A DNA stretch of 64,000 nt from assembly GCF_019320115.1 (NCBI RefSeq), contig NC_089581.1:93246802-93310801 (forward strand), in the 5' to 3' direction. Of the stretch, positions 37,149 to 48,086 are shown one piece after another; within the stretch, counting starts at the first letter, position 1, and each line of letters opens with the position of its first letter. Source of the stretch: Miscanthus floridulus. Taxonomy: Eukaryota > Streptophyta > Magnoliopsida > Poales > Poaceae. Made by a program: the position numbers and the translations under genes. The notes below the pieces were generated by a model. The model had not been told where the DNA came from and made no database searches. It saw only the letters and a list, made by a program, of their open reading frames with translations.

Positions 37149-37699
37149 ATGGCAGCAGAACCTGCTACACCAAGATATCTAAATTGGTCACAGTATCCAA
37201 TCCAATTTTCAAGAGAAGACCAATGGACTAGCATAGGAAACATAGGCCATTACCCACTGGTTCTAGATCCAACTATTGCCGGTATGACTGTTACGAAAGT
37301 ACTAATCGATGGGGGAGCCAGACTCAACATCATTTTTTAGAAACTCTAAGGAAGATGGGACTACAACTCGCTGGGATGATTACACCAACAAGCATGCCTT
37401 TTCATGGCATAGTACTCGGCAAGGCAGCAATGCCACTTGGACAAATCACTCTACCGGTTACTTTTGGGACTCCCTCGAACTACAATACAGAGTTCATCAA
37501 GTTTGAAGTTGCGGACTTTGATTCATCATATCACGCAATCCTCGGGCACCCAGCACTAGCAAAATTCATGGCAATACCGCATTATCCATACCTGTTGCTT
37601 AAGATGCCAGGGCCTAATGGTGTCCTTTCTCTTCGAAGTGGTTTGAAGCGCGCTTTTGACTATGATGTTCAGGCAATCCAAATTGCAGCAAAAGCATAG
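37149..37699 (+). pseudogene. Aspartic protease of D (frameshifted)
   Basis: The active site VLIDGGARLNIIF is at about 37299-37337. A stop follows, and a frameshift near 37340-37355 moves the rest into another frame, carrying AILGHPALAKFMAIPHY (37537-37590) and LLKMPGPNGVLSL. The second half ends at 37699 and leads into a protease-RT linker (37710-37935) reading IDLGTGGPSKMATIS. The enzyme would cleave the Gag-Pol polyprotein. Confidence 0.85.
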
Positions 37700-39290
37700 G
37701 CCGACGATGGAAGAAAAGAAATAGCCACTATTGTAGCAGAAATGAGCCCAGAAGAGCTAGTGATACTGGCTAAAAAACCCAGCATCCTAGCACCACCAAA
37801 AGAAGCCGACATCAAACAAATTGACCTGGGCACCGGTGGTCCCTCCAAAATGGCAACCATCAGCGCCCACCTCTCAGGAAAATAGGAACTCGTGCTCACC
37901 AACTTTCTTTGGGATAACAAAGATATCTTCGCTTCGAAGCCGCTGACATGCCAGGGGTCCCAAGAGAGTTGGCTGAGCACAGAATTGATATCAATGAAAG
38001 CTCCAAGCCTATGAAGCAACAACTACGATGATTCTCACCTAATAAGAAGGTAGCAATTAAAAAAGAAATCACAAAACTAATGGCAGCCAGATTCATCAGA
38101 GAAATCCTCCATCTAGATTGGCTAGCAAACCTAGTTCTAGTACAGAAAAAGAATACGAACGAGTGGCGCATGTGTGTCAACTACATAGATCTCAACAAGC
38201 ACTGCCCGAAAGATCCATTCGGGCTACCATGCATTGATCAGATAGTTGATTCAATAGCAGGATCTGCCCTATTATCCTTCCTTGATTGCTATTTAGGATA
38301 TCACCAGATTGCATTAAAGGAACAAGACTAGAGCAAGACATCTTTCATCACTCCATTCGGTGCTTACTGCTACAAAACCATGTCATTTGGACTCAAGAAT
38401 ACTGGAGCCACTTACCAAAGAGCTATCCAAATGTGCCTTGGTGATCAGATCGATGAAAACATAGAAGCATACATGGATGACATAGTAGTAAAGACAAAGA
38501 ACCTGGATACACTAATTGAAGACTTAAAGCAAACCTTTGAAAACCTGAAATGGTGGAGGTGGAAATTGAACCCAAACAAGTGTGTATTCAGAGTTCCTTC
38601 GGGACAACTACTCGGATTCTTGGTCAGTCATCGTGGAATCGAAGCAAGCACCAAGCAAATTCAAGCCATAACAGATATGGGCCCTCCTCGAAGTGTCAAA
38701 GATGTGCAGAAACTAATAGGCGGCATGGTGGCCCTCAATTGTTTTATATCAAGACTGGGCGAAAAAGGGTTACCTTTCTTTAAATTGCTAAAGAAGATAG
38801 ACAAGTTTGAGTGGATAGAAGAAGCCAACGAAGCTTTCAAGAAGCTCAAGGCATACCTCACCTCCTCACTCGTTCTCACACCCCTGAAGAAATATGAAGA
38901 CATGATGTTGTACATTATGGTAACTTCTACTGTGATCAGCACAGTGATTGTCGTAGAAAGAGAAGAAAAAGGGTGTGTATATAAAGTATAATGCCCCGTA
39001 TACTACATCAGTGAAGTACTGTCAGAATAAAAAATCCGGTACCCACATGTGCAAAAACTACTCTACGCCCTCCTGACCACTTCACGTAAGCTTTGCCACT
39101 ATTTTGAAAGCCACAAGATTACCGTGGTGATAGATTTCCCACTCAGAGACATCCTACACAATAGAGACGCAATAGGGCGCATATCTAAGTGGGCAGTTGA
39201 ACTTGGTTCTCTTAATATCGATTTCACCCCATGGAAGGCAATTAAATCTCAAGCCCTGGCCGTGTTGAGTGGACAGAAATTCAACAACCT
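37700..39290 (+). pseudogene. Reverse transcriptase and RNase H of D (one internal TAG in RT)
   Basis: RT is open from 38080 to 38991 apart from a TAG at 38329-38331. Motifs in order are RFIREI...WLANLVLVQKKN, WRMCVNYIDLNKHCPKDPF, LSFLDCYLGYHQI, the substrate-pocket region MSFGLKNTGATYQRA, and the catalytic YMDD box at 38470-38481 (intact). Thumb and connection follow, then the RNase H-like domain around LYIMVTSTVISTVIV, PVYYISEVLS and LLYALLTTSRKL to 39290. This is the best preserved enzyme in the window. Confidence 0.92.
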
Positions 39291-39760
39291 ATGTCAAATA
39301 CCATCCTTGATCATTGGAAGATGTACTTTGATGGATCACTCAAGCTAGGCGGGTGCAGGCGTTCTCCTCATTTCTCCAGATGGAAAACAACTCAAGTATG
39401 TCCTTCAGATACTATGGCAAGCTACAAACAACAAAGCAGAATACGAAGCCCTCATCCATGGGCTACGAGTGGCAATTACCCTCGGAATCAAGCGTTTACT
39501 TGTATACAGCGATTCAGCAGTAGTCATCAATCAAGTCAACAAAGATTGGGATTGCACCAAAGAAAACATGGGTGCTTACTGTGCTAAAATACGAAAGCTC
39601 AAAAAACATTTTCAAGGATTAGAAATTCTACACGTCCTATGCGATTCTAATATTGCGGCAGACATCCTCACCAAGCTTGGATCAGACAGGACGAAGGTCC
39701 CACCCAGTGTATTCATAGAAGAGTTATCAGCTCCCTCTATCAAACAACCCATGAGATAAC
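39291..39760 (+). pseudogene. Second (archaeal-type) RNase H of D
   Basis: A second RNase H module starts at WKMYFDGSLKLGG (about 39315). After a one-base slip near 39349 it continues with NKAEYEALIHGLRVA (39430-39475), then LLVYSDSAVVINQVN (39496-39540) and HVLCDSNIAADILTK. The Asp, Glu, Asp catalytic positions of RNase H are visible. A second RNase H between RT and integrase is a known mark of Tat-lineage elements. Confidence 0.85.
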
Positions 39761-39789
39761 CCCTGAAATCTCAGCCAAAGGCACCCAGA

Positions 39790-41047
39790 TTTTGGTAATC
39801 ATCACTTCATGGACCAAGGTTTTTATTGATTACATCAAAGAGAATAAGTTGCCAGCGGAAAAAGAGGAAGCTACCGAGTTGTTCGCAGAAGCAAGAATTA
39901 TGTCCTAGTAGGAGACAAGCTATACAGAAGAGCCACATCATCAGGAGTACTCCTAAAATGCATCTCATTTGAAGAGGGCAAAGAGATCCTAGACGAAATA
40001 CACTCAGGTTGCTATGGAAATCATGCCGCTTCAAGAACACTAGTCGGTAAAGCATTCCGCATCGGTTACTACTGGCCAACCGCTTTGAAAGATGTAGAAG
40101 AACTCGTCAAAAGATGCAAAGGTTGTCAAATGTTCACAAGACAAGCTCATGTGCCAGCTCACAATCTCAACTACATCCCACCCGCTTGGCCTTTCTCTTG
40201 CTGGGGGCTGGATCAAGTAGGACCTCTCAAGAAAGCAAAAGGCAGTTTCGAGTACAACTTTGTAGCAATTGACAAGTTCACCAAGTGGATTGAATACAAA
40301 CCACTCACAAAATACAGTGCAACCAAAGCAGTCGAGTTCATCCAAGACATTATGTACCGCTTCGGCATACCCAATCGAATCATCACAGATTTGGGTTCTC
40401 CCTTCACAGCCGTAGAATTCCAAAGTTGGGCATAGGACTACGGCTTCAGAATAGATTACACATCAGTCGCACATCTAGAAGCCAACGGACAGGTAGAAAG
40501 GGCTAATGGACTCATACTAGCCAGATTAAAACCAAGATTGTATGAAGAACTAGTGGACTATGGATCAAAATGGATTGAAGAATTACCCAAGGTCGTATGG
40601 GGGCTACGGACTCAAATAAGCAGAGCCACCGGATACTCACCTTTCTTCCTGGTTTATGGATCAGAAGCCGTACTACCTGCCGACTTGATCTAGATGTCAC
40701 CAAGGATAGAACAATATGATGAAGGAGAAGCAGAACACACCTGAAGATTAGAGCTCGACTGTACAGAAGAAGTCAGAGTAAACGCTACCCTTCAATCAAC
40801 AAGATACCTCCAAGGATTAAGGCGCCACTATAGCAAGAATACCCAGTCTCGATCATTACAAGTCGGAGACCTAGTACTAAGAAGAATACAAAAAACTGAC
40901 GGACGCCATAAACTACTCAGTCCATGGGAAGGTCCTTTTATTGTCACAAAAGTCACCGGACCAGGCACATACAAGTTGATAACCGAAGACAGAAACGAAG
41001 TCAACAATACATGGCACATCAGTCAACTAAGAAGATTCTACGCATGA
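39790..41047 (+). pseudogene. Integrase of D (three in-frame stops)
   Basis: The zinc-binding HHCC domain is at 39995-40130 (H...H...CKGC). Of the catalytic triad, Asp is in GLDQVGPL (about 40207), Asp in ITDLGSPF (about 40385) and Glu in GQVERANG (about 40500). The C-terminal module LQVGDLVLRRIQ...LSPWEGPFIVTKV...WHISQLRRFYA ends at TGA 41045-41047. Stops at 40433 (TAG), 40691 (TAG) and 40742 (TGA) kill it. There is no chromodomain, in contrast to T2. Confidence 0.9.
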
Positions 41048-41225
41048 AAACAACTCAAGGGAAAATATATATACAAGCCACAAGAGATTAATGTTCAATA
41101 AAGATGGTGCTCATCGACAACATATGTACTATTATGACTTATCAATGTTCATGATCAATAAAGATGGTTCTTTCTAGACAACATATATCTTACTATGGCT
41201 TTCCCTGAGTTGTTTCCAAAGAGCC
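41048..41225 (+). other. Start of D 3' untranslated region
   Basis: Contains two copies of 'tgttcaataaagatggt.ct' (41091 and 41152), each with an AATAAA-like signal. No coding sequence is seen. Confidence 0.5.
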
Positions 41226-42030
41226 CAACCAAAAAGCAAAATGGCTGAAAAGACGCCTAAGCATACCGGCCGAGAGCAAAAGAGCTGAAAAGATGCTTGA
41301 GCCCACCGATGAGGGTAGCTAACAAGCTAACACCTGAACCAAAAAGCAAAATGGTTGAAAAGACGCCTGAGCATACCGGCCGAGAGCAAAAGAGCTAAAA
41401 ACATGCTTGAGCCCGCCGATGAGGGTAGCTAATAAGCTAACACCCGAACCAAAAAACAAAATGGCTGAAAAGACGCCTAAGCATACTAGCCAAGAGCAAA
41501 AGAGCTGAAAAGATGCTTGAGCCCACCGATGAGGGTAGCTAATAAGCTAACACCCAAACCAAAAAGCAAAATGACTGAAAAGACGCCTAAGCATACCGGC
41601 CGAGAGCAAAAGAGCTAAAAACATGCTTGAGCCCACCGATGAGGGTAGCTAATAAGCTAACACTCGAACCAAAAAGCAAAATGGCTAAAAAGACACCTGA
41701 GCATACCGACCAAGAGCAAAAGAGCTGAAAACATGCTTGAGCCCACCGATGAGGATAGCTAATAAGCTAACACCCGAACCAAAAAGCAAAATGGCTGAAA
41801 AGACACCTGAGCATACCGGCCGAGAGCAAAAGAGCTGAAAACATGCTTGAGCCCACCGATGAGGGTAGCTAATAAGCTAACACCCGAACAAATAAGCAAA
41901 ATGGCTGAAATGACACCTGAGCATACCGGCCAAGAGCAAAAGAGCTAAAAAGATGCTTGAGCCCGCCGATGAGGATAGCTAATAAGCTAACACCCAAACC
42001 AAAAAGCAAAACAACTGAAACTAAGCCTGA
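41226..42030 (+). repeat. 110-bp tandem array, seven full units plus a partial
   Basis: Units start (c/g/a)AACCAAAAAGCAAAATG at 41226, 41336, 41446, 41556, 41666, 41776, 41886 and 41996, exactly 110 bases apart without indels. Inside each unit a 40-bp segment is repeated: 'aagcaaaatggctgaaaagac' at 41234 and 'gagcaaaagagctgaaaagat' at 41274. The architecture is therefore 40+40+30. Units differ at a few percent of bases. The array lies between integrase and the cargo gene, where Tat elements are known to carry variable tandem repeats. Confidence 0.95.
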
Positions 42031-42044
42031 GCATAAATCAGAGC

Positions 42045-42245
42045 AATTCCAAGACAAAGACCCTCCAGCTCCTTGTTCCAAATAGCAAGAGGCTTGAGGG
42101 CGACACTCAGAAGATCCCAAGAAGTGCTACATGGTTTTGCTTAAAAAAAACACTTGGACAACGCTTGTTCCTGCTCAACAAGACTTGAAGGAATAAGACA
42201 AGGCTTCCAGAACTCAACCATGAAGTGCTCGGGGGCTTGTTGATC
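42045..42245 (+). repeat. Internal copy of the segment next to the polypurine tract (D)
   Basis: The stretch 'gaccctccagctccttgt...' through 'gaagtgctcgggggcttgt' is homologous to 47463-47690, the segment that ends in the true polypurine tract at the 3' LTR. The internal copy ends with a polypurine-like 'tgctcgggggcttgt' followed by unrelated sequence rather than an LTR. It marks the left border of the cargo region. Confidence 0.8.
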
Positions 42246-42666
42246 CTAGGATATTTTTGCAACCAGAGATAGGACCAGATGCTGACCACACTCCGAGTTA
42301 AGCCAAAAAGAAGAAGCTGGAGATGTCCTAAGTCTTTTTAGTACTAACAAGAACACAAAGTTTGTCAATGATCTATACCGAGTTGTTTACAACTCATAGA
42401 TGAAAGCCAAACAAGCACTCAACAAATCAAGGAAGTCTGCCAAAACATCAATCTACATATACCAAGTTGTTTACAAGGCACAAACTAAAGCCAGAAGCAC
42501 TCGACAGATCAAGAAAGTTTGTCAAGATAATGATTTACCTAAGCTGGGTTGTTTATGAGACAACGAAATACAGACAAAGAAGACATCAACAAAAAATAAA
42601 GAATCTCCTTTCAGTCTTCAAGTATAGTGCTTTATTACAGAAGCTGGAATACAAAGGTCGACTACA
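42246..42666. other. D 3' region before the cargo gene: diverged ~83-bp repeat
   Basis: Two and a half diverged units of about 83 bp beginning 'taccgagttgtttaca...' at 42378, 42460 and about 42537, which include 'aaagcca.a..agcactc.ac'. They lie just beyond the 3' end of the minus-strand gene, so they may be part of its 3' untranslated region. Confidence 0.5.
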
Positions 42667-45600
42667 TCAAGCATTGTCATCAGGAGAAGAAACATCAATG
42701 TTAAGATTATCTACAATCTTCTTAGCTAAATCATCGACCTTGGGCTCTAACTTCTCAACAACATCTAGATACTCTTGGCTCTCAGCTTCATCAGCAACCT
42801 TGGACAAAGGAAAGTCTGGAGAAAGAACCCAGACCTAGGTGAGAACATTCCTGGTACAAAGATGGGCACACCGCTTCATAAACTCCTAGAAACGGGTTGA
42901 CACTTGGGGAATGAACTGAGCCCAAGAATGACCATCATCTGCTGGAGTCCAGAGAAGGTCGGCTACTGACCAAAAAGACTTCCATAAAGCCTTCCAGTTC
43001 TCAGTAGCCATTGCCAACTTGCCAATCAAGTCCTCAATGGTTTTTTGGGCCTACGTGAGATCTCTGTCAGCTCCACGCCTAATCAACTTAGCAAGCGCGA
43101 GTTCTTCTTTAGCTTGAGTAATTACCTCCTCAGCCTTATTATGGCTAGTATGAACGAGTGTCTTCATCTCCTCGATACCCTCCAAGAGCTTCTACTTTTC
43201 AACTCGAAGAGCTAGACCAAGCAACAAAAGACAAGTCAGAAGAAAGGCAAGTTTGAATACAAAGAGAAGCAAAAAAGAACTCATGATACCATGGCACTCT
43301 TTCTTCATGGCCTCCACATTTTCCAAGGCCTCTTGGGCAGCTGCATCCTTCTGCTTCTCTACCTCAACTACCCAGGCATGGAGAACCTTCTCCTCATTCT
43401 AATGCGTCTGACGCTTGATCTCCAACTCGGTCCAATAGAGGTCAAGCTTAGCCTTCAGAGTACTCACCTCAGAAGACAATTTTTTCTCATTCTCAGACGA
43501 GAAAAAGAAGCTGGTATGATCATAAGAAAAAGACTGAGCAAAAAGAGAGAGAAAAACAAGACATAAGGATAGAAGAAAAATGAACATCCAAAGAAAGAAC
43601 TATAGAAAAACTTACCTGGAGCTTTTCCCCAAAAGAAGTCGCAAGGGTCGACAAGCTTCCCTAGGCGGTGGTTAGCTTCAACAATCGATGAGTGGCATCA
43701 AATTGCTACACCACATCATCAGCCAAAGGCGAACCACCGGAAGCAAGAAGAGGAGAGGGAGAAGCCAGCCGAGGCAAAGAAGGCATGACCAGGGCAATCT
43801 CCTAGGAAGCCATGGCAAATCCCTCAGATGAACCTGCTGCCATGGCCATGGTCACCTCAGGAGCTGGCAAATCAATAGCTACGGACTTTGTCCCCCTCAC
43901 AGCCACCTCGGTGATCGTGCGTTCCGAGTCCTGAGACTCAGTACGCAATGGTGCACCAGAGGTTTGACAAGAAGTCGACTGGAGGCTCAGGGAAGACAGG
44001 GGCCTAAAAGTTGATAAGGAAACTTGCCAATAAGAATAAGAAAAAAGGAGAACAGAAGCAGAGAAATAAAAACTAGAATTCACTCACTCAGCTATCTTCT
44101 TCTTCATAAAACCAAAAGAAGACCTCGTAGGGGGAACCACAGCAACAAAAACATCGCCACCACCCTACGACAGGAGCGGTGCGGCCAGTGCTAGAGCCCT
44201 AGAAGAACTCGAACTAGATGACCGCCTACTACAAGAGAACAAGACCAAAGTCAAAACAAGAAGAGGGTTTCAACAACAGGAAAACAAGAAAAGAACTCAC
44301 CGACGAGTAACGAGGGCAGTATCATCATCCTCTTCTTCCTCACTCTCGACCAAGGCCACCATAGCTCTAGCTAAAAAAGGACAAAAGTACTCGGTCAAAG
44401 ATAAAAACAAGCAACAAAAGGATAGAGCGTATTAATATGCTCACCTAAGAGCATGCTAGCTACAACTAGAGTACCTAGATGAGTACTCGACTGCCGAGAC
44501 TTCTTGGCAGCAGATGGAGTAGAAGAAGAACTATTCGCTTGCCCCTCTTTCTGAAAATATGAGGAGCTCGAGGAACTAGACGAGGAACATACTCTTCATA
44601 TATGTCAGAAAATGTGGAAGAAACACCAAGAAGCTCATGGTAGTTTGAAACTTACTGGTCAAGGATGCCCCAGCAAGACTACCCCCAGCCTCCATATTTG
44701 TAGGGAGATCATCAAGGGGAATTGGATCAGTGAAATTACACCCCAATTCCTATAAAAGAGTAAAACAACAAGACAAGGAAGATTAAGCAAAAAGTGGATA
44801 CGACAAAAGACATTCAAAAGTACCCGCATAAGAAAAGAACAACTCATAGCAGAGGGCGGGTTGCTAGCACTATACTCAAGGACAGCAAGCGGGACGGCGC
44901 TTACTCCTTTCAGCATCTTCTGAAGACACTCAAGCACCTCCTCATCGGTCAACTCAAGGACGGGGACCATACGAGAAGGGTCCTCTGCCCCAGAGTACTC
45001 CAAACCATAATGTTCGCGCTCCTTCAAAGGTTGAACTCAGCGGCGAAGAAAACTTGAAATAATCCCAAAGCCGGGTCAAGCCCTGCTATTTCAGACTGCA
45101 AATCCTCTTGAGAAAAGGCTTGATCATCTAGAGCTCGGTAGTTGTCATAGGGTTCTTTTCCCATCAATCATTAACCAAGGGACCAGATTCGGAGTGAATG
45201 GAAAGGGGAGGAATCAAGTTGGCAGCATAAAACCAGTCAGCACGCCAATCCCTTACTGAATCAACCAGGTCATAGTCAAAGAATTTGCTCTTAAGACCAT
45301 GGCGAAACTAAATCCCGTAGCCACCAAGAACATTGGTGTCATTGCGGCAGGGTTGGGGCTTCAGGCGAAAAAAGTAACGAAAGAGGGAAAGAGAAGGAGG
45401 AATTCCAAGGAAAGTTTCACAGAGATGAATGAAAATGAAAAGATGGAGGATAGCATTAGGAGCAAGGTGATTCAGGCTAATCCCAAAATAGTTAAGAAAT
45501 CGGTGACGAAAGGCAGAAGCAGGAAGGCAGAGACCGGCACGGATAATGGAGATGAAAAGAATAATCTCACCAAGACTTAGAGCAGGGACCCGATGCTCGC

Positions 45601-45808
45601 CTAGAGCTCTCCAATTAGTGATACCCTTGCTCTGAATCAGACCATCGCTAATGAGCTCGCAAAGCTGATCTTCAGTTGTTGTTGGAGCCATCTAGATCTT
45701 CTGAGCAGCCCTCATCGCCATGAATTCTTGATTTTCGATGACAGAGAGCGATGCTTTCTCATCGACAAAGGTCGCCTAGGACTTACTCGCTGACTTCTTC
45801 CTACCCAT
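42667..45808 (-). pseudogene. Antisense eight-exon cargo gene of D (PF04195-like domain plus coiled coil)
   Basis: The minus-strand gene starts at ATG 45808 (MGRKKSASKS) and stops at TGA 42667-42669. Exon 1 encodes a domain reading LSLGEIILF, RHRFLNYFGISLNHLAPNAI and LFRYFFRLKP (45560-45340). It matches my memory of Pfam PF04195, 'putative gypsy type transposon'. Seven GT-AG introns are inferred: 44823-44750, 44655-44551, 44444-44371, 44300-44229, 44087-44004, 43615-43534 and 43289-43212. Removing each keeps the frame, for example ...SLAGASLT|K|EGQANSSSS. Ser-rich and Glu-rich linkers follow, then a long coiled coil (43530-42670) ending ...VDDLAKKIVDNLNID. Stops and one slip near 45080-45130 show decay. 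Function unknown. Confidence 0.82.
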
Positions 45809-45896
45809 ATACTAGCAAAGGTAATGGGGCACTAAGAATAGAGAAGGCTAAGACAGAAGCGCTCAGACGATGGTAGCAATGGCGGTGGCAGAATTT

Positions 45897-45965
45897 CAAA
45901 GGCTAGGGTTTCAAGGCAAAGGCAGGGTACCAAAGAAAAGGAAGACAAAGGCCTTTAAATAGATT
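45897..45965 (-). promoter_or_regulatory. Putative promoter of the D antisense gene
   Basis: On the minus strand a TATA-like TATTTAAA (45963-45956) lies about 150 bases upstream of the ATG at 45808. A telo-box-like AAACCCTAGCC (45911-45901) lies in the would-be leader. Telo-boxes are common in plant 5' untranslated regions. Prediction only. Confidence 0.45.
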
Positions 45966-47460
45966 TTACACCGGTAAAAATGCGTCCCACCAGGCCTGTT
46001 TTAACATGGCATGAGGACGCAACGGTCCATTTAACGATGCAGCTAAAATGATGGACGACTAAAATCCACACAACGGTATAGTTCAAAGGGCAGATTTTAG
46101 ACTTATCCATCCAGAACCACGGCGGAGTTATCATATTACCACAAAAAGAACTCATCAACAATAAAGCAAAGAAGGGTTACCTCATAAGGAGTGCAACAAC
46201 CTGGTCCTTATAGAAAGAACTCAGAAATCTCATCAACAACCGGGACATCAGGAGAATAAAGAATGACAACTCAGAAGGCAAGATTCTTTCCATTATAAAT
46301 GATTTCAAAAATAGAAGATTACACATCTTACAAGACCCAATGAACTCGGTACCACGATAAGCAAAGTAGCAAAGAGGAACCCGAACATGGCTAGGCTCTA
46401 GAACGATTACATGTTCCAAATTGCTACTCGGTAGAACAAACCACCCTCAGCTACACTATTTTCTTCAAAGGACGGATGTAGTGCATCCAAGGTAGAAATC
46501 AGCGGTACGGCGGGACAACATGGAGCAGAGAAGGTTGGCAGGCATCTGTCTACCCAAGACTGATGTGATGCTAGATATGGTGTTGATTTGCATCGGACAG
46601 TGTCAGGGCAGGCGATGAGGATCAACCCAGAACTGCCAGATGAAGGATCACATCCCACATCACAAGACTCCCTCCAACTACCACCACGTACTTCCAAGTA
46701 CAATGCTGCTGTGGGATTAGCCTACCTCTAATCCCTATCACAAGACTCCCTCTAGCTACGGCAAGATACACAAGAACTATAAAAATACACTCGAGGGCTG
46801 CTCTACTTCACAAACTACCATATTCATGACTACGGAGACTTTAGACCACGTGACAAAAATGCTCGATGAATCAAAACAACACAGGAGGAGGATATTTATA
46901 GGCTAAAGAAGCAGTGCACATGGACTAGGAGCACTAGTGGAAGAAACCTAACAAAGGACATAGTGAAAAGATAGAATTCAATGAAAGAGGACTCAGGCGT
47001 GAAGGAACAGTACTCAAGGACAGGCATATTCGAAAGGATATACCAACACTGTACAACTCGTGAACAAACAACATTTACACTCAACCACCACCATACAACT
47101 ACATCTGACAACAGTAGACTACTAGAGAATATGCCAAGACCCTACACCCGAGTTCTTTCTGAAAAAAAGAACCTGGATATATGCTCGGGGGCTGCAACAG
47201 GAGAGGTTTTCAGTTCTTTTGAACAACTCAGATTCAAGACCCTCCAACTTTTTGTTCCAAATAGCAAGAGGCTCGGGGGCTACACTCAGTGAGTGCACTT
47301 TTTTGTTCAAAAAAGCACACATCACTCAGAAGACTTCTTCAAGACAGATGACTTCAAGGCCACATGACAAAAAGAACCTCGACATAGCTATATCCGAGCT
47401 CTTTTCGACAAAGAACCCGGGTATATGCTCAGGAGCCCTTCGACGAAGAATTAGGGTGAT
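45966..47460. other. D 3' region to the right of the cargo gene
   Basis: About 1.5 kb without convincing coding sequence. It contains 'catcacaagactccctc' twice (46661 and 46738) and, from 47240, a repeat of 'gaccctccaactttttgttccaaatagcaagaggctcgggggct' that recurs at 47462 and at 42060. Minus-strand promoter sequence for the cargo gene would lie at its left edge. Confidence 0.5.
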
Positions 47461-47462
47461 TT

Positions 47463-47688
47463 CAAGAAAAGACCCTCAAGCTCCTTGTGCAAAACAGCAA
47501 TAGGCTCGGGGGCTACAACCAAATGGGAGTACTTTTTTCTTCAAAAAGGTACACACCACGCGAAGATCTCACGAAATGCTACACAGTTTCGCTCAAGAAA
47601 GCACCCGGATGATGCTTGTTCCTGCTCAACAAGACTTGATGGAACCAGATGAGGCTTCTAGAACTCAACCATGAAGTGCTTGGGGGCT
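47463..47688 (+). repeat. Segment adjoining the polypurine tract of D
   Basis: Homologous to 42045-42245. It ends in the polypurine tract GCTTGGGGGCT (47678-47688), immediately before the 3' LTR. Confidence 0.82.
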
Positions 47689-48081
47689 TGTCAGTGCAGG
47701 ACCCATGGGATACCCTGCAAGGAAGGGAGAATTTCTAGTCTAACTAGGATTCTTCCCCTGTAATCTTAGTAGTAGTATTATTCTGTAATCCTACTAGGAA
47801 CTCTCATTGTAAACCGACTAGGATTCTGACCTCCTGACTATATAAAGGAGGGCAGGGATCCTAGGGACGGGTGACTTTTATAACACAACACTTTACAATC
47901 AATCCAATGCAAAGGCTAACGCCGACTAGACGTAGGGCTATTACTCAATCAAAGATTGAGGGTCTGAACTAGGATAAATCGACTGTCTCTTGCGTTAACC
48001 ATTGAGTTCCACATACGTTGAAGCCCGAACATACTGCCCTAGGTACCCCCATGGTAGGCTATTAGTGGTGAAACATCGACA
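47689..48081 (+). mobile_element. 3' LTR of D, 393 bp
   Basis: TGTCAGTGC...CATCGACA, the same length as the 5' LTR. A TATA box CTATATAAAGG lies at about 47838-47848. It is followed by AGGAC. Confidence 0.95.
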
Positions 48082-48086
48082 AGGAC

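Larger units (their letters stand above)
34408..48081 (+). mobile_element. D: complete Tat-like Ty3/gypsy element with antisense cargo gene, 13.7 kb
   Basis: Both LTRs are 393 bp, and AGGAC flanks the element at 34403-34407 and 48082-48086. Order: LTR, primer site, gag, protease, RT, RNase H, second RNase H, integrase, 110-bp array, minus-strand multi-exon gene, polypurine tract, LTR. Integrase placed after a second RNase H, with a long 3' region beyond integrase, is the Tat-lineage plan. All coding parts carry stops or frameshifts, so the copy is dead. By eye the LTRs differ at about 37 sites (roughly 9%), almost all transitions. Confidence 0.95.

Noticed and set aside
37669..38180. Minus-strand ORFs across the D protease-RT linker.
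   Set aside because: Antisense to a recognisable pol linker and RT, with no protein similarity I can see.
41226..42030. Regular 110-bp units as a CRISPR-like array.
   Set aside because: Units are joined head to tail with no unique spacers, and the context is a plant retrotransposon.
46177..46703. Minus-strand ORFs at 46177-46419 and 46407-46703 as further exons of the D cargo gene.
   Set aside because: They lie upstream of the TATA-like box and ATG, have no domain-like pattern, and no splice sites joining them in frame were found.
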